From the NCBI RefSeq assembly GCF_949287625.1, contig NZ_CASEGO010000020.1:1-29630 (forward strand): a stretch of DNA of 29,630 nt. The letters are read 5' to 3'. Shown here in pieces: positions 1 through 8,511 of the stretch. The DNA comes from an uncultured Brachyspira sp. (GTDB lineage: Bacteria; Spirochaetota; Brachyspiria; Brachyspirales; Brachyspiraceae). Made by a program: the position numbers and the translations under genes. Each line of letters begins with the position of its first letter. Within the stretch, counting starts at the first letter, position 1. A model generated the notes under the pieces. The model did no database searches. It saw nothing but the letters and a program-made list of their open reading frames with translations, and was not told the DNA's origin.

Positions 1-120
1 ATATAGTCTATCAACTTTTCCCGTTGCAAAAGAACAAATTAATAATAAGAATTCATAAAATATAAAATTAAAAAATACGTGTATAACCGTACGTTGAATG
101 TTGAATAATATTATAAATAA
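1..120. repeat. Degenerate remnants of two intergenic repeat families
   Basis: No gene is seen here. Positions 12-26 hold a short inverted repeat (CAAC / GTTG) in a context that resembles the CAACTTTTTTG hairpin of the dispersed repeat seen intact at 15862-15888 and 29539-29565. Positions 86-120 resemble the 3' tail of the 350-bp repeat unit: a CGTACGTTGAA stretch, where intact units have CGTGCGTTGAA, followed by an AT-rich run into the next unit. Both readings rest on eye alignment, and this is probably decayed repeat DNA. Confidence 0.4.
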
Positions 121-600
121 AAAAGCACTTGGGTGGCAATCAGAATAATAGACAAAGCTAAAAAATAAAAACTATACATAAATAGCAGTATAATATTCAA
201 AAATTTAAATGGTGGGAGTGAAAACAAATTCTCAAACTTTATTTTAATCCCCGCCATTTCAGATTTAAAAGCTTTATTTTTTTAATATGTTTTAATTAAA
301 TTTATGAGCCTATATTTCTTCAAGTACACCCGCCCAAGCGTTATTTAAATTTAAGACTTTCCTATACGCACGCAGAACAGATTTTTAAAATATGGCTTAA
401 TTTATAATTACAATTTTTATTACTTATAAGAATTAAGTTAAACGTGCGTTGAGCGGTATCATAAATTTAAAAAACACTTGGGTGGGAAGCCAGAATAACA
501 GATAAAGCTAAAAAATAAAAACTATACATAAATAACAGTATAATATTCAAAAATTTAAAGGGTGGGAATAAATTTTTAAACTATACAAAAATTTACAGAT
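121..600. repeat. Structured ~350-bp tandem repeat, locus 1 (one full unit, one truncated)
   Basis: A full unit (about 121-470) is followed by a truncated second unit (about 471-600). The shared landmark CACTTGGGTGG starts at 126 and again at 475, a period of about 349. Within the full unit the G-rich arms at 126-136 and 211-217 face C-rich arms at 249-256 and 327-338, giving nested inverted repeats. A second hairpin is formed by ACGCACGC at 366-373 and ACGTGCGT at 442-449. No ORF is conserved between units. The same unit occurs at 3780-4480. Its function is unknown: it could be a mobile palindromic element or a structured RNA. Confidence 0.85.
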
Positions 601-720
601 ATATATTACTTTATATAAAAATATATTCTTTAGTGAAGCGTATATAATGATATAAATAGCTTATATTATGTAATTATTAAGTTAATAAAACTATTTTTAT
701 AAAAATATTAATAATAATAA

Positions 721-749
721 TTGACTTTATTATATTTTAATGTTAGTAT
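721..749 (+). promoter_or_regulatory. Candidate promoter for the abgT-peptidase pair
   Basis: TTGACT at 721-726 is followed after 17 nt by TAGTAT at 744-749. The -35 is good and the -10 matches only four of six positions. It would leave a leader of about 170 nt before the transporter. In DNA this AT-rich chance matches are frequent, so the call is tentative. The rest of 600-924 shows nothing else recognisable. Confidence 0.35.
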
Positions 750-924
750 TTTTTACATATAGGTGCAGTTATAATAACTATGTATAATTTCAAAAAACTA
801 TTTTATTTTCACTTAATGATATTTTTCTATAAATATTATTTTCCCCAGAAAAACATTATATTCTAATAGTCTTTTAAATTAATCAAAATAAAATTAAAAA
901 TATAAATTAAAAAAGGATTTTTAT

Positions 925-2475
925 ATGCCTGAAGAAAAATCAAAAGAAGGAAAAATTTTAAAAATTTTGGATAGGATAGAGAAAGTTGGAAATTCTCTTC
1001 CAGATCCAACTACATTATTTGTGGTATTTGCTTTAATAATGCTTTTTATATCACATATATGTTTCAAATTAGGAATTTTTGTAGAGTATGAGGTGTTTGA
1101 CTCAGCAAGCAGTTCATATATTACAAAAACAGTTAAAGCAGTAAGTCTTTTAACACCTGAAGGTATAAGACATATTTATACTTCTGCTATAAGCAACTTT
1201 ACAAGCTTTTTCCCATTGGGAGTAGTATTTGCTATAATGCTTGGGGTTGGAGTGGCAGATGGAACTGGATTTATGTCAGCAGTGTTAAGAAAACTTGTAA
1301 AAGTAACTCCAAAACAGTTTGTTACTGCATCTGTAGTATTTTTAGGAATAATGTCAAATGTAGCTTCTTCTACAGGATATGTAGTTTTAGTTCCTCTTGG
1401 AGCTATAATATTTATGAGTTTCGGAAGACACCCTGTTGCTGGCTTGGCTGCTGCTTTTGCTGGAGTTTCTGGAGGATGGAATGCTAACTTAATAATAGGT
1501 TCTAATGACCCTCTATTTGCAGGACTTTCTACTGAAGCTGCAAGATTATTAGATCCTTCATATACTGTACAGCCTACAGGAAACTGGTATTTTATGTTTG
1601 TATCTACTTTTCTAATAACTATAATAGGAACTATAGTTACTGATAAAATAATAGAACCAAGACTTGGCAAATATAAACCTGATGAAGATTCTGTAGTTTC
1701 GGATATTGAAGCAAATGAAAAAAGAGGTATGTTGTTTGCTATTATAGCATTTATAATTTATGTAATTATAATTCTCGCTTTAGTAGTTCCTAAAAATGCC
1801 GTACTCAGAAATCCTGAAACTGGAGGAATACTGCAGTCTCCTTTTATGAGCGGTATAATAATAATGATGATGTTTGCTTTTTTAATACCAGGCTTATTTT
1901 ACGGTATAGGAGCTGGTACTGTAAAATCTGACAAAGAAGTTGTAGCTTTAATGGTAAAAACTATATCTACAATATCAGAATTTTTGGTTTTATTATTCTT
2001 TGCTGCTCAGTTTGTTGATTACTTTAATTATTCAAATGTAGGGATAATACTTTCTGTAACTGGAGCTAATTTCCTAAAGTCAATAGGATTTGTTGGTATT
2101 CCTCTAATAGTTTCCTTTATTATAGTAACAGCATTTATTAATATATTCATAGCAGTAGATTCTGCTAAATGGGCTATAATGGCTCCTATATTTGTACCTA
2201 TGTTTATGCAGTTGGGACTATCTCCTGAATTAACACAAGTAGCTTATAGAATAGGAGATTCAACTACAAATATAATAGCTCCTTTAATGCCGTTTTTCCC
2301 TTTGATAGTAGCATTTGTAAAAAAATATAATAAGGAAAGCGGAGTTGGAACTGTTATAACTATGATGCTTCCTTATTCCATAGCATTCTTAATAGCATGG
2401 ATAATACTCTTAGTAATTTGGATGCTTATAGGATTTCCTGTTGGTATTAATGCTCCTATACATTATGGAATATGA
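925..2475 (+). CDS. AbgT-family transporter (p-aminobenzoyl-glutamate type)
   Basis: Multi-spanning inner-membrane transporter of 516 aa, about the usual AbgT length. The N-terminal cytoplasmic stretch leads into GNSLPDPTTLF (residues about 23-33), which resembles the start of AbgT proteins just before the first membrane segment. Many hydrophobic segments follow, with the Gly/Ser/Asn-rich loop GGWNANLIIGSNDPL near residue 190 and the second conserved region RIGDSTTNIIAPLMPFFP near residue 450. E. coli AbgT takes up p-aminobenzoyl-glutamate, a folate breakdown product, and some homologues export sulfonamides, so the substrate here is not settled. The ATG has an AAGGA Shine-Dalgarno about 9 nt upstream. 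The peptidase gene begins about 30 nt downstream, suggesting co-transcription and a role in dipeptide or acyl-amino-acid uptake followed by hydrolysis. The symbol is withheld because AbgT homologues vary in substrate. Confidence 0.88.
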   Translation: MPEEKSKEGKILKILDRIEKVGNSLPDPTTLFVVFALIMLFISHICFKLGIFVEYEVFDSASSSYITKTVKAVSLLTPEGIRHIYTSAISNFTSFFPLGVVFAIMLGVGVADGTGFMSAVLRKLVKVTPKQFVTASVVFLGIMSNVASSTGYVVLVPLGAIIFMSFGRHPVAGLAAAFAGVSGGWNANLIIGSNDPLFAGLSTEAARLLDPSYTVQPTGNWYFMFVSTFLITIIGTIVTDKIIEPRLGKYKPDEDSVVSDIEANEKRGMLFAIIAFIIYVIIILALVVPKNAVLRNPETGGILQSPFMSGIIIMMMFAFLIPGLFYGIGAGTVKSDKEVVALMVKTISTISEFLVLLFFAAQFVDYFNYSNVGIILSVTGANFLKSIGFVGIPLIVSFIIVTAFINIFIAVDSAKWAIMAPIFVPMFMQLGLSPELTQVAYRIGDSTTNIIAPLMPFFPLIVAFVKKYNKESGVGTVITMMLPYSIAFLIAWIILLVIWMLIGFPVGINAPIHYGI

Positions 2476-2506
2476 TAAGGCAATTATATAAAAATGGGAT
2501 TATAAT

Positions 2507-2542
2507 ATGAAATCGAGAGTGAAAAATATAAAAAAATTATGA
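2507..2542 (+). other. Probable true 5' end of the M24 peptidase, out of frame by one base
   Basis: An ATG at 2507 follows a GGGA ribosome-binding site and encodes MKSRVKNIKKL before a TGA that overlaps the ATG at 2539. The tract A7 at 2530-2536 lies just before the break. One extra A would join this peptide to the downstream frame as MKSRVKNIKKI-MREENIDALIV, which looks like a normal amphipathic start of an aminopeptidase P-like protein. The downstream ATG at 2539 has no evident Shine-Dalgarno. Alternatives are a sequence error, a slippery tract used in transcription or translation, or a short upstream ORF. Confidence 0.6.
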
Positions 2543-3696
2543 GAGAAGAAAACATTGATGCTTTAATAGTATCTTCTCCCGAAAATTTTCATTATGTTAC
2601 TGGAACAGCTTCGCATCAGCATGCTGTTTCGAGAATGCCTGCTGTATCTATGGCGCTTGTAAATAGTGATGAGAATATTCAAACAATAGCTGTTTGTATG
2701 GATTTTGAAAAAGAGGCTTTAGAGAAAAGAGCTGATAACTGCAAAGTAGTTCAGTATGATACTGGGGTTGGTGTAAAAACCTTTGATAAACTTATAAGCA
2801 GTGAGGGTTCGCTTAGAGCTAAAAATTTTAAAAGTTTCTCAGGTTCATTGGATATTCTAGTTAGATTAATAAAAGAATACGGACTTGAAAATAAAACTAT
2901 AGGATTGGAATTAGATTTTATAAGTATTAATTATTTTAATCTGTTAAGAGAAAAACTTCCTAATATCATAATAAAAAATTCCAGCCCATTATTTATAAAG
3001 GCAAGATCAGTAAAAACAAAAGAAGAAATAGATATAATAAAAAAAATAGCAAATGCTGGGGCTTTGGCTATGCTTCATACAAGTAAATTTGCTAAGCCGA
3101 ATATAACAGAAAAAGAGCTTATGGATATTTATAGATTAAATGTTATGGAAAGTAAAATATGCGTACCAAGTACTTGGTCTGCTTTTTTAACGGGTAAAAA
3201 TGCTTCTGCTTTGGCTATATCTGGAGATACCTCTGTTAAAGATACAGACATAATAAAATTTGACGGCGGAGTTAATGCAGAATGGGATTTTTATACTACA
3301 GATATGTCTAGATCTTGGTTTATGCCTAATGCCGATAAAGAGCTTTTTAAATTAAAAGATACTTTATATGAAGCAAGAACATTAATGATAGAAAATATAA
3401 AACCAAATGTTCCTTTTTCTGAGATATTTAATATGGGTTTTGAATACGTTAAGAAAAAATATCCAGGTTATGAAAGGGGGCATATGGGACATAGTATTAG
3501 TATGGGTCTGCAAACAGCTGAAGCACCTTTTGTATCAAAAAATGAAACAAGGCTTATAGAAGAAAATATGGTATTATGTATAGAAGCACCTTGTTATATG
3601 GAAGGTATAGGAGGTTATAATATAGAGGATATGATTGTAGTTACAAAAGATGGATGCGAAGTTATAACTGATGCTGCACCTCATTATATTGACTAG
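2539..3696 (+). CDS. M24-family metallopeptidase (Xaa-Pro aminopeptidase/dipeptidase type)
   Basis: Cytoplasmic dinuclear-metal peptidase of the aminopeptidase P/prolidase type, 385 aa from this ATG. The N-terminal creatinase-like domain covers about residues 1-150 and the pita-bread catalytic domain about 160-385. All five expected metal ligands are visible: Asp242 (FDGG), Asp255 (TTDMSRSW), His318 (GHMGHSIS), Glu349 (CIEAP) and Glu363 (NIEDM). The catalytic part therefore looks intact. The first 11 or so residues are probably missing from this frame; see the feature at 2507. It lies close behind the AbgT-type transporter and ahead of a terminator, so the two probably form one unit in which imported peptides or peptide-like amides are cleaved. 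Exact substrate preference (Xaa-Pro dipeptide, N-terminal Xaa-Pro, or other) cannot be read from the sequence. Confidence 0.85.
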   Translation: MREENIDALIVSSPENFHYVTGTASHQHAVSRMPAVSMALVNSDENIQTIAVCMDFEKEALEKRADNCKVVQYDTGVGVKTFDKLISSEGSLRAKNFKSFSGSLDILVRLIKEYGLENKTIGLELDFISINYFNLLREKLPNIIIKNSSPLFIKARSVKTKEEIDIIKKIANAGALAMLHTSKFAKPNITEKELMDIYRLNVMESKICVPSTWSAFLTGKNASALAISGDTSVKDTDIIKFDGGVNAEWDFYTTDMSRSWFMPNADKELFKLKDTLYEARTLMIENIKPNVPFSEIFNMGFEYVKKKYPGYERGHMGHSISMGLQTAEAPFVSKNETRLIEENMVLCIEAPCYMEGIGGYNIEDMIVVTKDGCEVITDAAPHYID

Positions 3697-3714
3697 AAAT
3701 ATAAAAATTATAGA

Positions 3715-3750
3715 GAGGCTTGAGTTTAATACTTGAGCCTTTTTATTTTA
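3715..3750 (+). terminator. Rho-independent terminator after the peptidase gene
   Basis: GGCTTGAG (3717-3724) pairs with CTTGAGCC (3732-3739), an 8-bp stem with two G-U wobbles and a 7-nt loop. It is followed directly by a T-rich run. It sits 20 nt past the peptidase stop codon and would end the transporter-peptidase transcript. Confidence 0.8.
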
Positions 3751-3779
3751 ACTTTATATTAAAATTGCATTGTAAAATA

Positions 3780-4480
3780 AAAAAGCACTTGGGTGGGCAG
3801 CCAAAACCACAGTAAAAGCTAAGAAAGAAAAAAGAATTAAAAAATAACAGTATAAAATTAAAGAATTTATAGGGTGGGAGTGAAAATAGATTTTTAAATT
3901 TTATTTAAATCCCCGCCCTTTTAGATTTAAAAGCTTTATTTTTTTAATATGTTTTAATTAAATTTATAAGTTTATATTTCTTTAAGAACACCCGCCCAAA
4001 GTATTGTTTAAATTTAAAACTTTCCTACACGCACGTAGAACTAATTTTTAAAATATAGATTAATTAATAATCAAAATTTCAATACTTATAAGAATTAAGT
4101 TAAACGTGCGTTGAAGAATATCACAAATTTAAAAAGCACTTGGGTGGGCAGCCAGAATGACAGTAAAAACTAAAAGATAAAAAGAAGTTAAAAATAACAA
4201 ATAGTACCCAAAAATTTAAAGGGTGGGAGTGAAAATAGATTTTAAAATTTTATTTTAATCCCCACCCTTTTAGATTTAAAAGCTTTATTTTTTTAATATA
4301 TTTTAATTAAATTTATAAGTTTATATTTCTTTAAGAACACCCACCCAAAGCTTGATTTAAATTTAAGATTTTCCTCTACGCACGTAACATGAAACATTTA
4401 TATACAATACAAATTATAATTGATAATTAGTTTATATATAACAATAGATTAAACGTGCGTTTAATAATGTTATAAATTTA
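3780..4480. repeat. Structured ~350-bp tandem repeat, locus 2 (two full units)
   Basis: Two consecutive units start at about 3780 and 4131. The landmark CACTTGGGTGGG is at 3786 and 4137, a period of about 351. In the first unit the G-rich arms at 3786-3797 and 3871-3880 face the C-rich arms at 3911-3918 and 3989-4000 as nested inverted repeats. ACGCACGT (4029-4036) is exactly complementary to ACGTGCGT (4104-4111). In the second unit these last arms are at 4379-4386 and 4453-4460. The paired elements persist while the AT-rich spacers drift, which argues that structure matters or that the unit moves as a palindrome. There is no coding potential. It accounts for nearly all of the gap 3751-4558. 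Confidence 0.88.
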
Positions 4481-4558
4481 AAAACTATCATAAAACTTGA
4501 AATTATATATTTATCTTGTATGATATAAAAATAATTTTTAAAAATTAGGCATTAAAAA

Positions 4559-4846
4559 ATGAAATTCGCTTACTTAATAATGGGTAAAATTTTTGACAGC
4601 AATAAAGACAGAGCATATATACATAATGAAGTATCTCAAATCATAGGCGTATCTGATATAGAAGAAGCCTGTAAAGCAGCAAAAGAACTTCAAAACGAAG
4701 GAGTTGACTGTATAGAGTTATGCGGGGGATTTGGAGAAGAAGGAGCTAGAAAAATAATAGAGGCTACAGAAAATAAAATCGCTGTAGGATTTGTAGTGCA
4801 CTTAGAAGAGCAAAATGATATTTATAAAAAACTTTTTGGTAAATAA
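4559..4846 (+). CDS. Small conserved protein, DUF6506-like
   Basis: A 95-aa soluble protein without signal peptide or membrane segment. It resembles the small DUF6506 family from memory, and no biochemical function is known to me. Visible features are MKFAYLIMGKIFD at the start, a central segment in which an acidic, Ala-rich helix leads to GVDCIELCGGFGEEGARKI (about residues 48-66), and a final strand AVGFVVHLEEQ. The single Cys pair (Cys51, Cys55) and the glycine turn after it are notable. The gene follows the second repeat array by under 100 bases and runs convergently into the next small gene with a gap of 4 nt. The ribosome-binding site is weak. Confidence 0.65.
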   Translation: MKFAYLIMGKIFDSNKDRAYIHNEVSQIIGVSDIEEACKAAKELQNEGVDCIELCGGFGEEGARKIIEATENKIAVGFVVHLEEQNDIYKKLFGK

Positions 4847-4850
4847 GTTA

Positions 4851-5075
4851 TTAAGAATTAGATTTATACAAGAAACCTGTAACTATAACTATAATACCAA
4901 CAAGCATAGTAAAAGGAGCTAGAAATCCCATAAAACCTTCAGGATGCTGCCCTACAAGTGCAATAAATAAAAAACTTAAAGCAAATATTACAAGCCCTAT
5001 AATTAGGATAATTAAATTTTGTTTTGAAAGTTTATCATGATTATTTACCATATTTAATATACAAAAAAAGTTCAT
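4851..5075 (-). CDS. Small two-span membrane protein, unknown function
   Basis: A 74-aa product with two clear hydrophobic segments, about residues 20-42 and 49-69, joined by a short loop containing GQHPEGF. The N-terminus carries basic residues (DKLSKQN) and so is probably cytoplasmic. I do not recognise a family. Starts at 5075 or at the internal ATG near 5051 are both possible, and neither has a clear Shine-Dalgarno. The gene lies downstream of tRNA-Leu on the same strand and ends 4 nt from the DUF6506-like gene. It is retained because its hydrophobic pattern is protein-like and no other gene occupies the interval. Confidence 0.55.
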   Translation of the reverse strand: MNFFCILNMVNNHDKLSKQNLIILIIGLVIFALSFLFIALVGQHPEGFMGFLAPFTMLVGIIVIVTGFLYKSNS

Positions 5076-5128
5076 AGCTTAAAAATATGCTACAAACCTT
5101 ATTATTTACTCCGTTATTTAGTTTTATT

Positions 5129-5213
5129 TGCTCGGGGCCGGAATCGAACCGGCACGGTCACAAGGACCAGCAGATTTTAAATCTGCTATGTCTACCAATT
5201 CCATCACCCGAGC
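5129..5213 (-). tRNA. tRNA-Leu (anticodon UAA)
   Basis: An 85-nt class II tRNA on the minus strand. The acceptor stem GCTCGGG pairs with CCCGAGC, and the D arm holds TTGGTAGA. The anticodon stem is GCAGA/TCTGC around the loop TTTAAAA, placing TAA at 34-36. A long variable arm (TGGTCCTTGTGACCG) and the T arm motif GGTTCGATTCC follow. The discriminator base is A and CCA is not encoded, so the tail must be added by CCA-adding enzyme. The UAA anticodon reads the TTA/TTG codons that dominate leucine use here. Confidence 0.97.
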
Positions 5214-5228
5214 TGGTAGTTGCTTTAT

Positions 5229-5257
5229 ATATTATCATGTTAACAAAAAAAAATCAA
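5229..5257 (-). promoter_or_regulatory. Promoter of tRNA-Leu
   Basis: On the minus strand TTGATT (5257-5252) is followed after 17 nt by TAATAT (5234-5229). The predicted start falls about 10 nt upstream of the mature tRNA 5' end, as expected for a stable-RNA promoter. The small membrane protein gene downstream could share this transcript. Confidence 0.65.
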
Positions 5258-5376
5258 GTTTTATTTATAAAAAATATTCATTTATTATGAAATTATATAA
5301 CATAAATAAAAATTGGGAGTCTATGGCAAGTTTACTTGGCAAAAAACTATAGCGGACAATTTTTATATATAATATG

Positions 5377-5405
5377 TTGACATAAGTATAAAATATTGTT
5401 AATAT
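5377..5405 (+). promoter_or_regulatory. Promoter of yajC-secD-secF
   Basis: A consensus TTGACA at 5377-5382, a 17-nt spacer, and TAATAT at 5400-5405. The leader before yajC would be about 38 nt and contains the AGAGG ribosome-binding site. The remainder of 5258-5376 shows no gene. Confidence 0.7.
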
Positions 5406-5449
5406 ATTATAATCAAAAAAATTTAAAAAAATCAAGAGGTAATTAAAGA

Positions 5450-5878
5450 ATGTTCACAGCCACATTATATGCACAAACTGCCCAAGGAGCACAGGCAGGA
5501 GGAAGCCCATTAGTATCCATCGGTATGATGGTAGTAATATTTGCTATTTTTTACTTCCTATTAATAAGACCGCAGAAACAGCAGCAAAAAAAATTGGCTC
5601 AAAGTATAGCTGAATTAAAAAAAGGCGATAAAATAATAGTATCAGGCGGTATTATAGCAGAATATATATCCGATAAAGAAGGCGGAAGAATTGCTGTAGT
5701 AAAAGTAGGTGAAAATACTAAGATGGAAATAATAAAATCTTCTATATCAGCAGTTGTTACTGAAGAGATGTTAAACCCTCCTAAAAAAGAAGAGAAAAAA
5801 GATAAAAAAGCTATAGAAGATAAAAATCAAATAAAAGAAGATTTAGAAAAAGCTCAGGCAGAAGATAAAAAAGACTGA
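5450..5878 (+). CDS. yajC: Preprotein translocase subunit YajC
   Basis: Single-span inner-membrane accessory subunit of the Sec holotranslocon, acting with SecD and SecF. The short periplasmic N-terminus is followed by one membrane segment (about residues 22-44), then the hallmark FYFLLIRPQKQQQKK and a cytoplasmic YajC domain with GDKIIVSGGIIAEY. The C-terminal tail from about residue 105 is very rich in Lys and Glu and probably disordered. It makes the protein, at 142 aa, longer than the roughly 110 aa of E. coli YajC. The start has an AGAGG Shine-Dalgarno. secD follows after 29 nt and secF after that, the classical operon order. Confidence 0.95.
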   Translation: MFTATLYAQTAQGAQAGGSPLVSIGMMVVIFAIFYFLLIRPQKQQQKKLAQSIAELKKGDKIIVSGGIIAEYISDKEGGRIAVVKVGENTKMEIIKSSISAVVTEEMLNPPKKEEKKDKKAIEDKNQIKEDLEKAQAEDKKD

Positions 5879-5907
5879 TAAAAATTAATAATACAGGACA
5901 ATATAAT

Positions 5908-7419
5908 ATGAGTCATAATTTAAGACTAGCATTCATTATTATAGGACTTGCCATAATGGCTTGGTTTATTACTCCTACAGTAAGATGGTATTTTTTCACA
6001 TCTGAAGACAAAAAAGAAGAAAGTAATTTGTCTTTAGATGAAATGATAGCTAAAGGCTACACTAAAAAACAAATTGACAATATTCAATCTCTTAAACGTT
6101 TAAGAAGCGAATCTGTTAATATGGGTTTGGATTTGCAGGGCGGTATAAGAATAGTACTTCAAGCAGATTTTGAAGAATATGCTGCAAGATTAGATAGAAA
6201 TGCTTCTTCTCTTACAGCAGAAGAAAAAAATGATGCTATGGACAGACTTATATCAAGACTTAGGGGTAGAATTGACCAATTTGGCGTAAGTGAGGTAGGC
6301 ATAAGGAAACAGGGCGAAGACAGAGTGGTTGTTGAACTTCCGGGTGCCAGAGACCCAGACAGAATAAAAAGCGTAGTATTAAGTCAGGGAGCTTTAACAT
6401 TTAATTTGGTAGATGAAGAAGCTACTGCTGCTTTAACTACAAATGATATGCTTATGGGTGTATTTACAAATATGGCTAAAGTACCAGAATACGGAAAACA
6501 GCTTTATTTCTACAGCGAAAAAGATGATTTCGGCAGAAGAATAAGAGGTGCTCCTGTTATTGTTAATAAAGAACCTTCTCTTGAAGGAAGTTCTTTAGTT
6601 AATGCACAAGTAGGCGGCGGACAATTCGGAGAAGTTACCGTTGAGTTTGAACTTAATAATGAAGGTTCTGAACAGTTTGCTTTAGTTACAGCTCAAAATA
6701 AAAATAGAATGCTTGCTATAGTATTAGATGATAAAGTTATAAGTGCTCCTAATATCAATGATGAAATTAGAGGCGGAAGAGGCGTTATTACTGGAAGATT
6801 TACTTTAGAAGAAGCTCAGGATTTGGCTAGAATATTAAAAGAAGGTGCTTTGCCTCTTAATGTAAGTATAGTAGAAGAAGAAGTTGTAGGTCAGTCAATA
6901 GGAGCTGACTCTGTTAAAGCTGGTGCTACTGCTTTACTTATGGCTGCTATTTTAGTTGCTGTATTTATGATAGCAGTTTACAGACTTTCCGGCGTTTTGG
7001 CTACTATAGCTATGATTGTGAACGTTATACTTATTATAGCTGTATTATCACCATTGAGATTTACTTTAACATTACCTGGTATAGCTGGACTTATTCTTAC
7101 TATAGGTATGGCTGTTGATGCTAATGTTATTATATTTGAACGTATAAAAGATGAATTAAAAATTAAATCAAATGTTGCTGATGCTATTATATCTGGTTAT
7201 GACAGAGCATTTGCTACAATATTTGACTCTAACATTACAACTATTATTGTAGCTTTAATACTTTGGATATTCGGAAGCGGTCCAGTACAAGGGTTTGCCA
7301 TTACTTTATTCTTTGGTATATTGATAAACTTATTTACTGCTGTATTCATTACTAGATACATATATGAAGAGCTTATACGTACAAAAATGCTTAAGAAAGC
7401 AGGATTCTTCTTTATATAA
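5908..7419 (+). CDS. secD: Protein translocase subunit SecD
   Basis: RND-family subunit that, with SecF, uses proton movement to help pull exported proteins through SecYEG from the outer face. It has 503 aa, with one N-terminal membrane segment (about 7-29). The periplasmic P1 region starts with the signature GLDLQGG (73-79), and the SDGG-like periplasmic head extends to about residue 330. Five further membrane segments make the C-terminal half. The conserved membrane motif GMAVDANVIIFERIKDEL (around Asp404) is intact. It lies between yajC and secF in the expected order. Length is shorter than E. coli SecD (615 aa) and normal for many other bacteria. Confidence 0.97.
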   Translation: MSHNLRLAFIIIGLAIMAWFITPTVRWYFFTSEDKKEESNLSLDEMIAKGYTKKQIDNIQSLKRLRSESVNMGLDLQGGIRIVLQADFEEYAARLDRNASSLTAEEKNDAMDRLISRLRGRIDQFGVSEVGIRKQGEDRVVVELPGARDPDRIKSVVLSQGALTFNLVDEEATAALTTNDMLMGVFTNMAKVPEYGKQLYFYSEKDDFGRRIRGAPVIVNKEPSLEGSSLVNAQVGGGQFGEVTVEFELNNEGSEQFALVTAQNKNRMLAIVLDDKVISAPNINDEIRGGRGVITGRFTLEEAQDLARILKEGALPLNVSIVEEEVVGQSIGADSVKAGATALLMAAILVAVFMIAVYRLSGVLATIAMIVNVILIIAVLSPLRFTLTLPGIAGLILTIGMAVDANVIIFERIKDELKIKSNVADAIISGYDRAFATIFDSNITTIIVALILWIFGSGPVQGFAITLFFGILINLFTAVFITRYIYEELIRTKMLKKAGFFFI

Positions 7420-7491
7420 TTATTTATATATAAAGACAAAAAGAATGAAAATTGTTTATATATAATTGCTTAAAATAAATAGGATTTTATA

Positions 7492-8430
7492 ATGAGTGAA
7501 GATATTAAAAAAGAAAATGATAAAAAAGAAAATAATGATTTAACAAAAAATAAAATACCTTTTGTTAAATTTATGCCTATTGCTGCTGTTATATCTGCTG
7601 TATTGTTTATAGCCTCTATTGGTTTATTTGTAAGCAAACTAAACACTAATAGTTTTAACATGGGTATTGACTTTGCAGGAGGTGTGGAATTAAAGGTACA
7701 GATAAATAGTCCAGAAGTTATAAATATTGCTGAAATAAGAGCTTTATACAATAACTTTGGAACTGAAACTGTTAATATTCAGGAGCTTGAAGGAGAGGCT
7801 AATATCAATGCTTTTCTTTTAAGATTCAGAGGTTCTAATGAAGAATCCGACAGAGCTATGCAGGTACTTTATGATAAATATGGTACTGATAAAGTTAATT
7901 TAATAGGAAGCAACATCATAAGCGGTGTAGTATCTGCTGATAACTTGAAATTAGCATTCATACTTATAATTGTTTCTTGGATTATTATAATGATATACAT
8001 TACTATAAGATTCAATTATAGATATGCTTTCCCTGCTATCATTACACTTATACATAATGTTGTTATAGTATTTGGAATACTCCTTTTCTTAAACAAAGAG
8101 TTTTCAGTACTTGTACTCTCATCAATGCTCACTTTGATAGGATATACTATTAACGACATCATAGTAGTATTTGATAGAATAAGAGAAAATACTGATACTA
8201 AAATACCATTTAAAGAGATTGTTAATATAAGTCTGAATAATGTTGTAGGAAGAACTATAATAACTGGTATTTCTACACTTCTTGCAGCATTAGCTATTAT
8301 GATATGGGGCGGTTTCATACTTTACGATTTTGCCTTTACATTCTTCTGCGGTGTTATCATAGGTACTTATGCTAGTAACTTCATAGCAAGCGGTCTTTTA
8401 ATATTATTTATGAAAACTAAAAAAGCATAA
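7492..8430 (+). CDS. secF: Protein translocase subunit SecF
   Basis: Partner of SecD in the Sec export motor, 312 aa. A Lys/Glu/Asn-rich cytoplasmic N-terminus (1-22) precedes the first membrane segment (about 27-49). Then come the signature MGIDFAGG (57-64), a short periplasmic domain, and five C-terminal membrane segments containing TINDIIVVFDRIREN with Asp222, the SecF counterpart of the SecD motif. The start has an AGGA ribosome-binding site. The gap from secD is 72 nt with no terminator, so co-transcription is likely. A terminator follows. Confidence 0.96.
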   Translation: MSEDIKKENDKKENNDLTKNKIPFVKFMPIAAVISAVLFIASIGLFVSKLNTNSFNMGIDFAGGVELKVQINSPEVINIAEIRALYNNFGTETVNIQELEGEANINAFLLRFRGSNEESDRAMQVLYDKYGTDKVNLIGSNIISGVVSADNLKLAFILIIVSWIIIMIYITIRFNYRYAFPAIITLIHNVVIVFGILLFLNKEFSVLVLSSMLTLIGYTINDIIVVFDRIRENTDTKIPFKEIVNISLNNVVGRTIITGISTLLAALAIMIWGGFILYDFAFTFFCGVIIGTYASNFIASGLLILFMKTKKA

Positions 8431-8454
8431 AAATATTTTAACTTTTTAATAATA

Positions 8455-8494
8455 CAAAAAAGAGTATGCATTATTATGTATGCTCTTTTTTATT
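8455..8494 (+). terminator. Rho-independent terminator after secF
   Basis: AGAGTATGCAT (8461-8471) pairs with ATGTATGCTCT (8476-8486) across a 4-nt loop, with two G-U wobbles, and runs straight into a T tract. The A-run before the stem extends it. It closes the yajC-secD-secF operon. Confidence 0.9.
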
Positions 8495-8511
8495 TGAATT
8501 ATTTTTTATCT

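Noticed and set aside
3780..4480. CRISPR array or rho-independent terminators in the tandem repeats
   Set aside because: Units are about 350 bp with only two copies per locus and no unique spacers between short repeats. The arms are far apart and not followed by T runs in the right place.
5087..5352. Two plus-strand reading frames over the tRNA gene
   Set aside because: They are antisense readings of tRNA-Leu(UAA), whose complete cloverleaf lies on the minus strand. The GAGIEPARS-type peptide is a well-known artefact of tRNA sequence.
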